NCBI GenBank assembly: GCA_020881915.1
Contig: JAJFPB010000005.1
Coordinates: 1,736,001 to 1,800,000 of the forward strand
DNA from: Paramyrothecium sp. XJ0827
Lineage: Eukaryota; Ascomycota; Sordariomycetes; Hypocreales; Stachybotryaceae
Direction of reading: 5' to 3'
Length of the DNA: 64,000 nucleotides
This document shows positions 31,211-42,586 of this stretch, piece by piece (the stretch's first letter is position 1; each line of letters opens with the position of its first letter). The position numbers and the translations under genes were made by a program. The notes under the pieces are model-generated. The model did no database searches. It was not told where the DNA came from and saw only the letters and a list, made by a program, of their open reading frames with translations.

Positions 31211-33691
31211 TTACATCATGCCACTAGCATTAATTGCGGTGGGCTGGCTGATCGTCATTGGCATGCTCAAGGTATGCAAGCTGTTGAAAGTCTGGTTGTT
31301 TGCCATAACGGAACCGCCGTGTGATGATTGGTCTCGGACCATGGAGTTGAGAGAGCCCGTGACATAAGCGGATTCTGAGGTGGGAGATGCTTCTTCAAGT
31401 GAGCCGAGGTGGTCCTCGCCGGAGAAATCTTCATCCTCCTCGCCAGAGAGAGGGAAGGCTCCTTCACCACCGTCCTCGCGGCTGTGGGTGCGTTTGTGCC
31501 TATAACAAAAGAAAATGTCAGTCTTGGGTTTTGAGAGAAGTGGCTAGTGATTGTATGACTGGGTGGTGAGAATTGACATGACTGGAGCGAGGGGCGACGA
31601 ATTAAGTTGGACGTAAACGGAGATAAGGGGGGTATTTGACAAAGGAAAAGACATTAAGGAAATGGTCATTCGTACTGTGCAAGGTTGTCCGATCTGGAGA
31701 ATGCTTTGCTACAATGAGGGCAGATGTAGGGCTTTTCTTGGGTGTGTGTTCTCACGTGTCTAAGGCTTGAGTCAGATTCACCGCGGTAGGTGTATATGTT
31801 GACAAAGGAAAATAAGATGTGATGTCTTACCGCTTGAGGTGCTCCAAACGCTTGAAGAGGCGTCCGCAAGTGGGGATGGGGCAAGAATGGGATTTCTGCG
31901 GATAGGGACCAAGTTCCATGACAGTGGCTGAGCGCGCGCGACGAATGATGCCGTTGGGACCGGCAGCAGTTCTGTGGTCGTGCATCGAGGTTTCGCCAGA
32001 CTCGTCATTGCCAACCTGAGAGTAATCATGCTGAAGACCCATGTTGTTCATAGCAGGGCTGCCTTCCACGGTGGAAAGAGGAGTGCCATGCCTGGACATG
32101 TCGACAACCTCCTTGTGTTGCTGGTTGGTCAGAGGCATGCCAGAGTTGCTGTAAGCCAAGCCAGGGGGAGAGTTGGTGGCTGACTCCTCGCCCTCAGGAA
32201 CGGCACCCACGGTGACAGAGACGGATCGTCGCAGATCCGAAGGTCGATGCGTGTGCGTGTGAGTGTGAGTGTTCGCGGTTCCAGCAGCTTGAGCAGTGGC
32301 GGCAGCGATGGCAGACATGGAGGGAGGGATGGACGATCGTCGCCTCCTCATCTTGTATGTCGGCGAGCCTTCAATGACGGAGTAGACGTTGTTGGCGCCG
32401 TATTGGCGAGTGAATTGGGGGCCGGCCATATTGGCAGGGGGCATGTGCACGACGCCGTTCAGGCCGTTCATGGTAGCCATATGGTCGGGAATTGCCGAGT
32501 ACAGGCCAGTCTCCTCATTGGCAATGTAGGCGGGCTCGCCAGCCATGCCCAGAGCCTGCTGGGGAGGGGTGATGGGCTCGAATGAAATGCCTCGGTTGCT
32601 GTAGTCCTCGTACTGGGAAGAGACAAAGGATGGGGCAGGCGAGTACTCAAGGCCATAAGCCGGCATGGAAGCATGGCGCTGGTGGCCGTGCGTGATGGGG
32701 ACACCGTTTTGGTTGTACTGGACACGGGTGTAGTCGGGCTCTCTCTTGACGGAGGCGACGTGGTGGTTAACGGTCGGAGCCATGGCCATCGTCCCGTAAG
32801 GCACCATCGTGTCCATGCCCTCGGATAAAGGGGCCATTGACTGAGGGATCATGTTGGGAGGAGGCATGGAATCCATGGCTCTCATCACTGGAGAGGTGGA
32901 CTGGCTCTGGTTGAAGGAGGGCTGCTGGGCGCTGAAGGAGGACGAGTTGGCTTGCTGGGCCTTGGTGAGCTGCTCATACAGCGACTGAGACGAATCGTAC
33001 TGGAACGAGAGAGCAGGCTCGCTGACAGCGACAGTGGTGGCCTCCTGGCCCATCTTCTCGCGCTTCAAGTCGCGCTCCAGGGCGTCGAGGAAAAGCCTGT
33101 CGTGGGGAACGCTGTACCAGTAGAAAACCTTCTGCTTCTTTTGGGTTCGAATGCAGTTGTTCTTGTAAAGAAAGTCAAGGAAGGCGCTCTTGGGCTCCTC
33201 CAGGGAGGCGTCGGTGCCCGACTTCAGGTTTCGCAGGTCGGAGAAGATACCCTCCTCGAACTTCTTGGAGTTCTTGACTGGGCGGCCGAAGGCCTGGAAT
33301 CTGAAAGAAAGGCATCGCACGATATCGGTACCAGAGATGTGGAAAAGGTTGTTCCTGTCATCCGGTTAGTGGAACTGGGCGATTGACCAACACGATCTGT
33401 GCTTAAAACTCACCATAGGACACACGACACGTATTCACCGGTAGGCAGGAGGAAGCGTCGAATGTACTGGTCTGCTTGCCAGTCGACAGGCGCAGAGATA
33501 AGGAAGTACTTGACTGTACCAAGAGTCAGTTCGTCAATGCTTCAGAGCAGCTTTTGACCGCGGCGGCACTTACGGTTATCGACCTGCTGGAGGGCAACCT
33601 GGGCATCGTGAGGCAGAGCTTGCTGGGCCTCCGTGCTCAGCATGAAGGTCTCGGGCTTTTGGGGCGCCATGTTGGCGTGTTGTGAATACAT
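31211..33691 (-). CDS. STE12: Ste12-like transcription factor (STE homeodomain plus two C2H2 zinc fingers)
   Basis: Five exons on the minus strand: 33691-33574, 33513-33414, 33354-31831, 31759-31676 and 31499-31211, giving 704 residues. The STE DNA-binding domain spans ~36-170 (LKYFLISAPVDWQADQYIRRFLLPTGEYVSCVLWNNLFHISGTDIVRCLSFRFQAFGRPVKNSKKFEEGI). Filamentous-fungal Ste12 differs from the yeast protein in carrying two C2H2 fingers, here CPIPTC...HVRTH (~566-588) and CPHC...HKRTH (~596-615). The C terminus is acidic. It is the nuclear target of the Fus3/Kss1-type MAP kinase and controls mating, fusion and, in pathogens, host penetration. Exon 4 is exactly 84 bp and encodes most of the second finger, so skipping it would keep the frame. 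The start matches the expected MYSQHANMAPQKPETF. Confidence 0.95.
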
Positions 33692-34409
33692 AGTGAGGGA
33701 GGTGGGTGCGAGAGCTCAAAAGAGACCGGAGCTCAGCGGTCGCGTCGCGAATCGGAGAACGGAAGTGATGCGTGGACAACACGCGATGCTCGTAGAATCA
33801 ATACCGAGACCTGAAAGAAATCCGCTCTTTCGAGGGATGGCGAATGTAAGAAGAACGTGAGGAAATTGACCGGCGATGGTCGAATGTGTGGGTTAGTCGA
33901 ATTGATCGAGGCGCTGCCTGCTGTTCGAGCGAGAGTGATGCGTCGTAGCTGATGACAATGGGGGAAAAAAAGAACGAGTGTCGAGACCAGCCCGAGAAGA
34001 TGATGAACCCTCTGCACACAGTGAAGTAGGACCCGACGACTGCGTCAAGCGAGTGAAGGGCGAGCGAGAAGCCTGGTCGTGTTGGTGGTGACCGTCAACG
34101 GCGACTTGCAACTGCGACTGCGACTGGGCAGAGAGGAAGAGCAGATCGAAGCCCAGCTTGTTTCGAAGGAAACAACAAGGGATCGAATGGGATTAAACGT
34201 TTTAAGAAAACGGAGAAACAGCCCTCTTGAAGAAGAAATGGGAAGGGAAGAAGTCGACAATCCCGGGACGTCTTTGCGCGTCAAAGCCTGGCGGTAAGAT
34301 AGCGACGAACTAAGAGGGTGCGACAATAAGTGTCTGAAGAAGATGGGTGGAAGGGGGGCTGGGTCGGGGGAAGCGATGAGGGGGGGTGTGGCCGAGAAAT
34401 GAAGAGAAG

Positions 34410-34445
<36 letters not shown>

Positions 34446-37400
34446 AGAGACCAGGGCTTTGCTTGGGGGCTCTCGGATAGGAATGGGGGGGAGGGGGCCT
34501 GGAAGAGAACCAAGGAAAAGAGGGCACAGCACAAGGGGGAGGAGGGAGGAGATTTCTGAAGAGCTTCCTGGGGGAACGGGAGATGGACACCTCGGGGGTT
34601 TAATGAGAAAGTCGAGGTGGCCCAGCGAGCCTGGTCTGACCAGGTCTGGTTGGAGTGGATGCAGGTGTGGATGCATGTAGGTGGTGTGGTGGGCGAATGT
34701 GGGTGTGGGAGAGGGCAGCATGACAAGGGAGAAGCAGGCAAGTCGAGTTGGAGGGTACCGCACATAGCACACAGCGCAGCAGACCGCAGCACCAGCGCAC
34801 CGCAGCGCAGAGCAGCACCAGAATGGACGTCAGCCCTCCAGCCAGGCCAGGCAAGGCCAAGCCCAGTCGATTTGTCGGCATCAACCCTTCAGGGGCAGCA
34901 TGATGTGGTTGATGGGTGGCCTATGGCTGCATGCAGTCCCGTTGCAAGAGGCGCGTCCTGGGCCACTCGATGCCATGCCAGAGACCTTTGGAGTACCTGA
35001 TGGGTGGACGACGGCGCCTAAGTCCGTCCAAGTAACTGTCAGGTTAGGGTCTATCTCTGGCGGCGGGTACCTTGCAACGCACAAAACTCAGCGGTACCCA
35101 AAGGGAAGAAAGCGCGACGACGGGTACCTGTATCATAACTCAACGTCCATCACCCCACCAAAATGGCCGAGGCGCAATTGACATTTGCCATTTGTTGTTG
35201 CCACTACCTGAGCAACACGCGTAAGACGCACCCATCACTGAGGTACCTCGTCGTCGTGTTCACGGGCCGCTTCTTCAAAGATGAAGAGATGCGCTGCCGC
35301 TGCGGTTCTTCTTCTACGGCGGCAACGGACCAGCCGTGCATTGCTCGCCGCCTGCTCCTTTGATTTCCTTGGTTGATCACGTACTCGCTCGCTTGCCTCT
35401 CGCTCTTTCTTGGAAACCCCCCATGCAACTGCGTCCCGTTACGATGCATCATCCACGAGCCGCCGCTGCCTGGTCCTTTGCCCCCAGGTCCCCCCCGATT
35501 CCTTCCCATTGACAGCAGTATGTACCGCGCTGTACAAAATGGCGAATTGTGAGATAGCAATCCGCTATCCCGGCCATGAAAACTGGGGCCGCTCGTCCAC
35601 TGCCTGGGATCGGTGGGCACCGAGCGTCTTTCGTGCCTTTCCACCCTCGCTGATGAGGCCATCGCCCAAGCACTAGGTCAATGTCACGGGGGACACACAC
35701 CCAAGTGTGCGCGTACATGGAGCCCAATCTCCATTTCCTCCCCCATCGTATGCGCTAACGTTCTCACTTGCTGCCCGTAGCTTGTCAGTCCCCATACTCC
35801 GTACGGTACCTTGCTAATCAATGTGCCACTTGCACGGAGTTGCCCACGAGCATCGCTATGTTACAAGGCCGTTGACGTCCACCACGGTAGCTACTCGCAC
35901 TGATAGATCGATCGACTGCCTCGTCGATCAGATTTGGCTCCTCTTCGTCGTTGGCTTCGATACTTGTGACCAAAGCAACTTTGCAGCAGACGCACCGCCT
36001 AGACCATGAGCAAGGGATCATGATGATTCCCCCTTTTACTCTAGATTCCTTCTTCGGTATGGACACTCCCCACGCCACGAAGACTTACCGTTGAGCTTAA
36101 GAGCAGGGGTCGAGGAGAAGGTCTTCTGCCAGCTTGCGCCCCTGCTTACCCATGTCTCTGCAGTCTGTCCCTTTTTCCCTTTCCAGGGATGATTTCCAAG
36201 CCAGGCCTGTCCATTGCAGAAGGAGCATTTCGATCCTCATCTTTCAGTTTGCTACTGTACATTGTGTAATGTGGTTGACGTAGCACCCGAGCGCGCCTCC
36301 AAGTGTGTGCCCAAACACGAAATGCATTCCGCGGCTGGCGGTTCATGAGACAGCCCAATCGTCGCCTGTATCAGCTCTCCCATTGGACGCCGCTCTTGCT
36401 CTACACACCTGCCACAAACTCAAAGCTTGGGCGCGAGAAATTGAGCCTCCAGCTATCCTGTGGAGAGAGAGAAGCCCGCTTGGACTCGGTTCGACCAGAG
36501 AATGAGCGCATAGACCCTGTCCGGAATAGAATGCAGCAACCAAACTCGGTGCAGTAGAAGTTGAGTACTGTACTGGATCCGACCAGGGTGGTAGCACCTG
36601 CCCTACCCTTGCTCAGAGATTTGCCTTCCGTGACTCGCCAGCAGGCTCGCTTTTCAGGGGCTCCAGTTCCTTTCATGCACCCCTGCAGAGACCGGGATTA
36701 TGAACACACGTCGCCCCCATTCAATCGGATCTTGACGGAGTACTGCAGAGGACAGGCACGGAATCCAGTCGGCCTTTGCACTGGCCACCTACCCACTGGT
36801 CCCTTTGCCCCAGCGCATCCACAGGCAGTGGAGCACCGTCATTGTTTTCATCGGCTTTTTTGGACATGTCCCATGCTTTGCGGGACTTTACAGCATCTAT
36901 TTCTGGCCTTGGTTCGAAGAACAGTCTAGTCGCGTTGCAAATCGCGGAGCCGAGCCCAGTCTCCATACTCGCTTCCAGATCTATTCTCCGTTGCATATGG
37001 CATATGCTAGGCCCTAGTCTTTAATTGCTGCGACTTGCTGTACTCTTGTGTTTATCTTTGCACAGGTCCAAGTGTGCAGTGTGAACGGGAAGCTGTCTTG
37101 CAACCATCTGAACTCAAATAAGACTCGGTTCTTTGTCCGAATTCGATTCGTTTGTGATTTGATGGGGTTTGCGGCGTGTCCGGAGAGCGCAGCTCGGCCC
37201 AGTGTAATGGCGGGACAAGAGAATGGATACCGGAAGAGACACTTCAATGCCGTTTTCCCTGACCAGCCAGTTTTGCTATGGCCATGATTCTCGTAGCCGC
37301 GCTTTTAGATAACTAGCGAGTAGATTACCAGAGGGTACGGGCTGCATCTCGCGCTCAGATCCGCCACATCGTCGTTCTCATTTGAAACACTCCACCACGA

Positions 37401-40400
37401 CGAGTGCACGGTGAACAGTGGACTTCCAAGCTCTGAGCCTCTGGAGCCGCAGATAAGGCTTTTCGGCATGCTCGTCTTCTGCGTATGGAAACATTTCGGG
37501 GATGCCCTGGAGGCGTATCTTCCATCGCAGCTCACAGCACCAACTCATTGATCCTCCTTCGGGTCATACGGGCGTTCGCAAACGTGCAGTAGCATAGACA
37601 GCAATCGTTGCCCCAAATGAGATACAATGCAGCCATTAGTTCGTCGTCAGGACACCGCTCTGAGCTGATGAACGCCGGGGTGCACATGGTCGAGAGACGC
37701 CACGCAGAGTAACGGACGACCGGCAGCGGTTCTATGTCCATGCGACCCCGGTCAGCCACGGAATATGAAACGCTCTTGGGACTTTGCTTCAGAAAGGCTT
37801 CTCTCGCGCCAGGTTTGGCACTAACCGGACAGTTGTCGCATACCCCTGCATCAAGATCGAGTTTAGCCTAGTCCAATTGTTGAAGGTGCGTTGAGTCGAC
37901 TCCGATGGCTGGCTGCCGGATGAGATCAGGCTGTCGTGTAAGCGCTAGGCGTCGTGCTCGATTGGTTGACAACAACCGTGGGCTTTGCGCCGACATGCTG
38001 TTGTAAAAATAGCTAAATTTTGGTCAACTTTCAACGATTCGTTGAGCTGTGCGGTAGGTCATCCGCGATGTCATGACAATCTGCCTCTTTGTTGACTACG
38101 GGCCACTACTAGGCGACTAGCCTCGACCAGGGACGCGCCGCTGCTTTTCGAAGGGCGAGCATTCAATGCTAGTAAGATTGCACCTACCAGCTCGCTATCC
38201 CTCCTGACTATGTGGCTGAATGCCGGTGCAACCTTAGTCCACCAGGATAGAGGGTGTTGTATGACTGATGCCCAACATGAAGTCGACGTGCCCCCTTTTT
38301 CGCAAACAGCGGAAGCCACCGAGACCTGGGGGAGGAAAAGGACGGGATTCGCGAGGCCGGCGCACTGAAAATAACCATAAAGAGTAAACCGTCCAGTGCA
38401 TGTCAGCTGGTGGGTGGTGGTGGCGGCTGCCGACACCCCTGCCTCTGGTGCTACCCTCAAGCAAAAGATCTTGGTGGTCACGACTCTGGGTCGCCTTGCT
38501 GGACGCACCGGCAGCACTCTGTTTGGTCGCTGCGTTGAGCCAGGCCCCATCCTTCTGAAACAGGATCTTGCCCTGCGTTGCATGCTTGATCGTCCCGCTT
38601 CCCGATGAAGATGTCGCATCCTACCCTTCTGGCTTGTTTACACAATCTTGCGTGGTACTAGGTCGTCTGTGCTCGCCCGAATTCGATGTCAGGATTTCAC
38701 TCGACATGTGCATAGCACCCGGACACCACGCGGACGGGGAGCCACGACGGGCGATGGTATAATTCAGTAGGGCGCCGTGAAGGTCCTAAGGATGCCTGTA
38801 TTCTCCCGTCGCACAGGATCCTCGGCTCACGGACCTTGGCCCTGAAGGAAGCTGTCGATGGTCGACTCACCTGCAGGTCCCATCACGATACTAACTAGGA
38901 AGAGAAAGTGGCCCCTTGCACAATTTAAAATTACATCCCAATTGGGTCACGTGGGGAAAAACACGCTGCTCCCTTCCCCTGCACATTCCCTCTCACGGAA
39001 CTCTTTTAGGATCAAGAAGCACAGGCAAAAGAGACAGCCTCGTAAGGTGAGGTAGCCTTACTGCTGCGGTCGAATGCTGCAGGTAAGCCAAGAAAGGGGG
39101 CCGACACTGTCAGTAGACCAGCTGTTCGTCAACTCGTTGCCGTCGCGTAGTACTACGGTGGGCACATGATGGACTTCTCCGTCTGTGCTGGCCTGGGGGA
39201 TGGCGTATCGCCCACCAATCTACCGCAACGTACAGTCTATCATCTGCAATGACGGATCGTCGCCGCCTGGCCGCAGATCAAGCGGCCATGCTCAAGTGCT
39301 TGCCGGGACACCTCGGAGGGCGGAGAAAGAAGCCCAAAGGCGCGAACAAGGACGGCCCATTGACGACACCGGCCGCTTGTCCGTGCAACTCAATGCTACG
39401 GTTTCAGCGCCCAGGAACAAGGATGTTTCAGCCCAGTCCTTGGGCCAACCACAAGGCCTGTCCGACTCGTGTGGGCCGTGTCGCAGGTACCCGCGTCTGC
39501 TGATTGGCCGGCCTCCTCGAGTCATCCGCGCAGACCCTCCTCCGACCACAGTTGCCGCTTCTAGTCGAGTCTGGATTTGTTGATCCCAGGAATAGCAACA
39601 AGGTGCTTGAACGGCCAAGCGCTCGGCCATAACTTGCTGTCCCCACAACAAAGGCCGCAACTCACATCGATACCGGCGCCAACAGACACCTCTCGGACTG
39701 GCTGCTAGGGACGGTGCCCGCGCAGTTTCACCCTGCCAATTGGTAGAGACGGCCTACGCCTGCTCCTAATTTAACCGGCAGCCGTGTCCGAGTCAGTGCC
39801 GGGGCAAAATGTATTCGAGTTGAGAAGTGTTCGGCCATGGGTACTACATGACAGCCGCCGTGTGATTCAGCCAACATGCCCTATCGAGTGTCCGTTCTCG
39901 CCTTGCCGCTCCGTTGAGGTGCAGTCAAACCACCCTGTCTTTGACCGCGGGAACCATCATGGGGCCACACTGTCCTGGGTTACAACCTTCATCGCATTAG
40001 GCAGCTTGTGATCCTCAACTGGCTGCACCTTGGGTGGCTTCAAAGAGCAGCATCGACAGACGATCCGCTACCCGTCCATGGATACGTTTGGACGACCTGA
40101 AACATCCACAAGTCTTCTGGATTACCTTAACTTTTCGACAGCGGGAAGTGTAGCCACTTCTCGCTTGCGGACCTGGGCCGTGCTAATGGATTCGTGCCTT
40201 GCATGATGCGTCTCAGGACCGATCGCCACGGACACATGCAGCCTCTCCAATCCTTTCCGGTCAAACAACAACGCCACGCAGGTTGGTACTGGTAAGCCTT
40301 GGCTCAATCAGCCACGTCTTTGTCCACCGGGAGGTCCCCGCTTGAACGGCGAGGAAAGGCGAAACTACCATCTCATGCAGGCGAGGCACATGAAACACGA

Positions 40401-42586
40401 CGACCGACTGTCTCAGCCAGCTCTGGAAGGACTCGACGCTACCACACTCGGCCGACTGGAGTCTTATCGCAGGTGGCCCTAGTGCTCTCTGCCTATTTCG
40501 TTGACGAGACCTTGCTGCATCGGGCTCAACACTCTGATCAACCAAGCCACTCATCCAAGAAGCACGCTCCTTCACGCCACGGGCAAGGAAACATTGCTCA
40601 CTGTAACATAAGTGATCGATTGACATCTTGTTCCAGCAACTGCAGTGAGATCCTGTCAGGGCAATGCAGGAGTGGCGGACGCATTGTCCAGATTCTGTTT
40701 GCAAACGAGCCAACGTCCACAGGGGAGCATACATACACCAGCCAAGGGGTACGCATAACTTGGTAGTCTGTGGGCTTATTCTACACCCGAACTGGGATTC
40801 TATTCGGCGCTTGTGTGATGCTGTAGGTGACTTCGACGGTACGACTCCTGTCTTCTGATGTGAGTTCCTCGGAAATCTACCCTATGAGCCAAGTTTCTAC
40901 TTTTAGACTTGTGACTGATCTGTTGCACTGATCTTGAGGCTCTGTTGAAGCAAACATGTCCTCTACCAAACGCCGAGGCTTTCTAGCCATGGCCAGAGCT
41001 TTCGGTCTTTGATCCTCTTTTCTGCTACCCCAGCACGGCCCGGCAGTCTAATTTCTGAAACTGCCTACCAATACAGGGTTCCCATGTTTCCTCACGTCCG
41101 CCTTCTTCCCCCGCCCAGCTTCTCAAACGCCCGAGGCCCAGTTCCCGCGTCCCCGGGGTTGGTAATGGCTGACTCGTATTGTTGTGTGCCCTGCACAGTA
41201 GGTATAGCGCCGTGGTCCTAGGCCCAGCGGCATAACACCGGTGGAAGCCCATTACTTGAGGGCGGTATTGTTGCCCCATACCCATGTTCTCAGCCCAGGG
41301 TCCGCTCACTAATAACTGGGACCTTTGGTGGATCTTCAGGCTTTTGTTGACAAGATCGGCTTCTCCAAGGGCATGAATTCTCCGAGCGTCTGCTCAATGG
41401 GGCACGCCTAGTGTGAGATGTCACCATGGCAAAGGACGGTATCGTGCGGCCGCCTAGTCTGTCTGTCGATGCAACAGGTCCGCCGTCTGCGAGATTCTCT
41501 AGGGGGATCGCAACGTGTTGGTTCGCGGACCCCGGTTCGGGGCTCGCGCCATCCGAGATACCGTATTATGGACTAGTCGGCAAACGTAGCCATGGTTCTC
41601 ATTACTCAACGACATGCCGCAGACTTCCTTGCCCTTCGCCATGCCGAGCAGACACATCCCTGGTACGCTAGGCTTCTTTACTGGATGTGGTTAAGATTAA
41701 CCTATAGGCTCTCCTCTCGGCGTAGTCCGCTTTCTGTGATTCGTACCCTATACTAGACGGATGTTATAGAGGAGCTATGGGGTGGGGGGTCCAAATGAAG
41801 AGGTGGCGGAAAATGACATCGTGAGCTATCAATGAAGTTGAGGCAAAGTGTATGGTATGTGGTTGTTTCTGTTCATAATTCCGATCAACTTTCTACGTTG
41901 CCTACGGCCCACCTAGACACAGCATGATTTGTCATTGGAGAAGGTCTGTCAAATGACCTGGACGTACCCTGTAGACTGTCCAAGGATTCTTAAATGGGAT
42001 GTTTCGTCAAGTGCTGCATCGCAATCGATCTTTATCAACAAATTTGTGAAGTAGGCAGTAACCGAGCTGCCGGACAACAACTCGCCAGCGCCTCTCGTAC
42101 GGTTCAAACACTAAACCTACGTCGTGTTGTGTCTTTGACGTCCAATATGCCGAGACACGGTCGAGCAGTGAACCTACCCTAAAGCGAGAGCCGACAACTG
42201 ATTCCACAAGTGAGTTGACTTGACTCGCTGCCAAAGTCAACGATTCTAGTGTTGCTTACAATCTGCTAACCCAATCACTGAAGCGAGCCGGGAACTGGCC
42301 AGGACGTGGAGACATACATGGAACTACACGACAATTTGATGACACGGTCACCAAGCGAGAGTATCTGTATTGAACGATGAATGAAATCTACCCACCTGCA
42401 CCGTTTCCTTTTGTCTGTTTCAAACACTAGGTGTATAATAGCCATGAACAAGAAAACTGTCGAGCTGACCCAATGCTGGTGCAATGGTCTTTCCAAACAC
42501 CACATGCCACATGCCAAAAACACTTTTCAGCCATCTCCCCCATTCCTCTCCGCCAGCCCGTCCACCCGTGCCTCCCGTCTCACCAA
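33692..42586. other. 8.9-kb gene desert between STE12 (5' side) and CRN1 (3' side)
   Basis: No frame above 182 codons, none with a recognisable motif, and no chain of frames joined by plausible introns was found on either strand. Base composition looks like that of the flanking intergenic DNA and not AT-rich, so it does not look like repeat-induced-point-mutated transposon DNA. The first ~1.2 kb is purine-rich on the plus strand (pyrimidine-rich in the sense of STE12), as in a fungal promoter or leader. GGTACC-containing motifs recur at 35068-35265 and again near 35800. No tRNA, 5S rRNA or terminal inverted repeats were recognised. Long 5' leader exons or non-coding RNA remain possible. Confidence 0.6.
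34415..34443. repeat. (AG)14 microsatellite upstream of STE12
   Basis: Fourteen uninterrupted AG units on the plus strand, about 725 bp upstream of the STE12 start; in the direction of STE12 transcription it reads as (CT)14. Likely polymorphic between isolates. Confidence 0.95.

Noticed and set aside
38071..38619. 182-codon minus-strand frame, the longest in the gene desert
   Set aside because: Composition is Arg/Pro/Val-rich, as expected from random GC-balanced DNA; no domain, no repeat of the frame in neighbours.
33692..42586. Transposon or RIP-degraded element explaining the gene desert
   Set aside because: No terminal repeats, transposase or reverse-transcriptase fragments, and no strong AT bias were seen by eye; left open for a proper repeat search.
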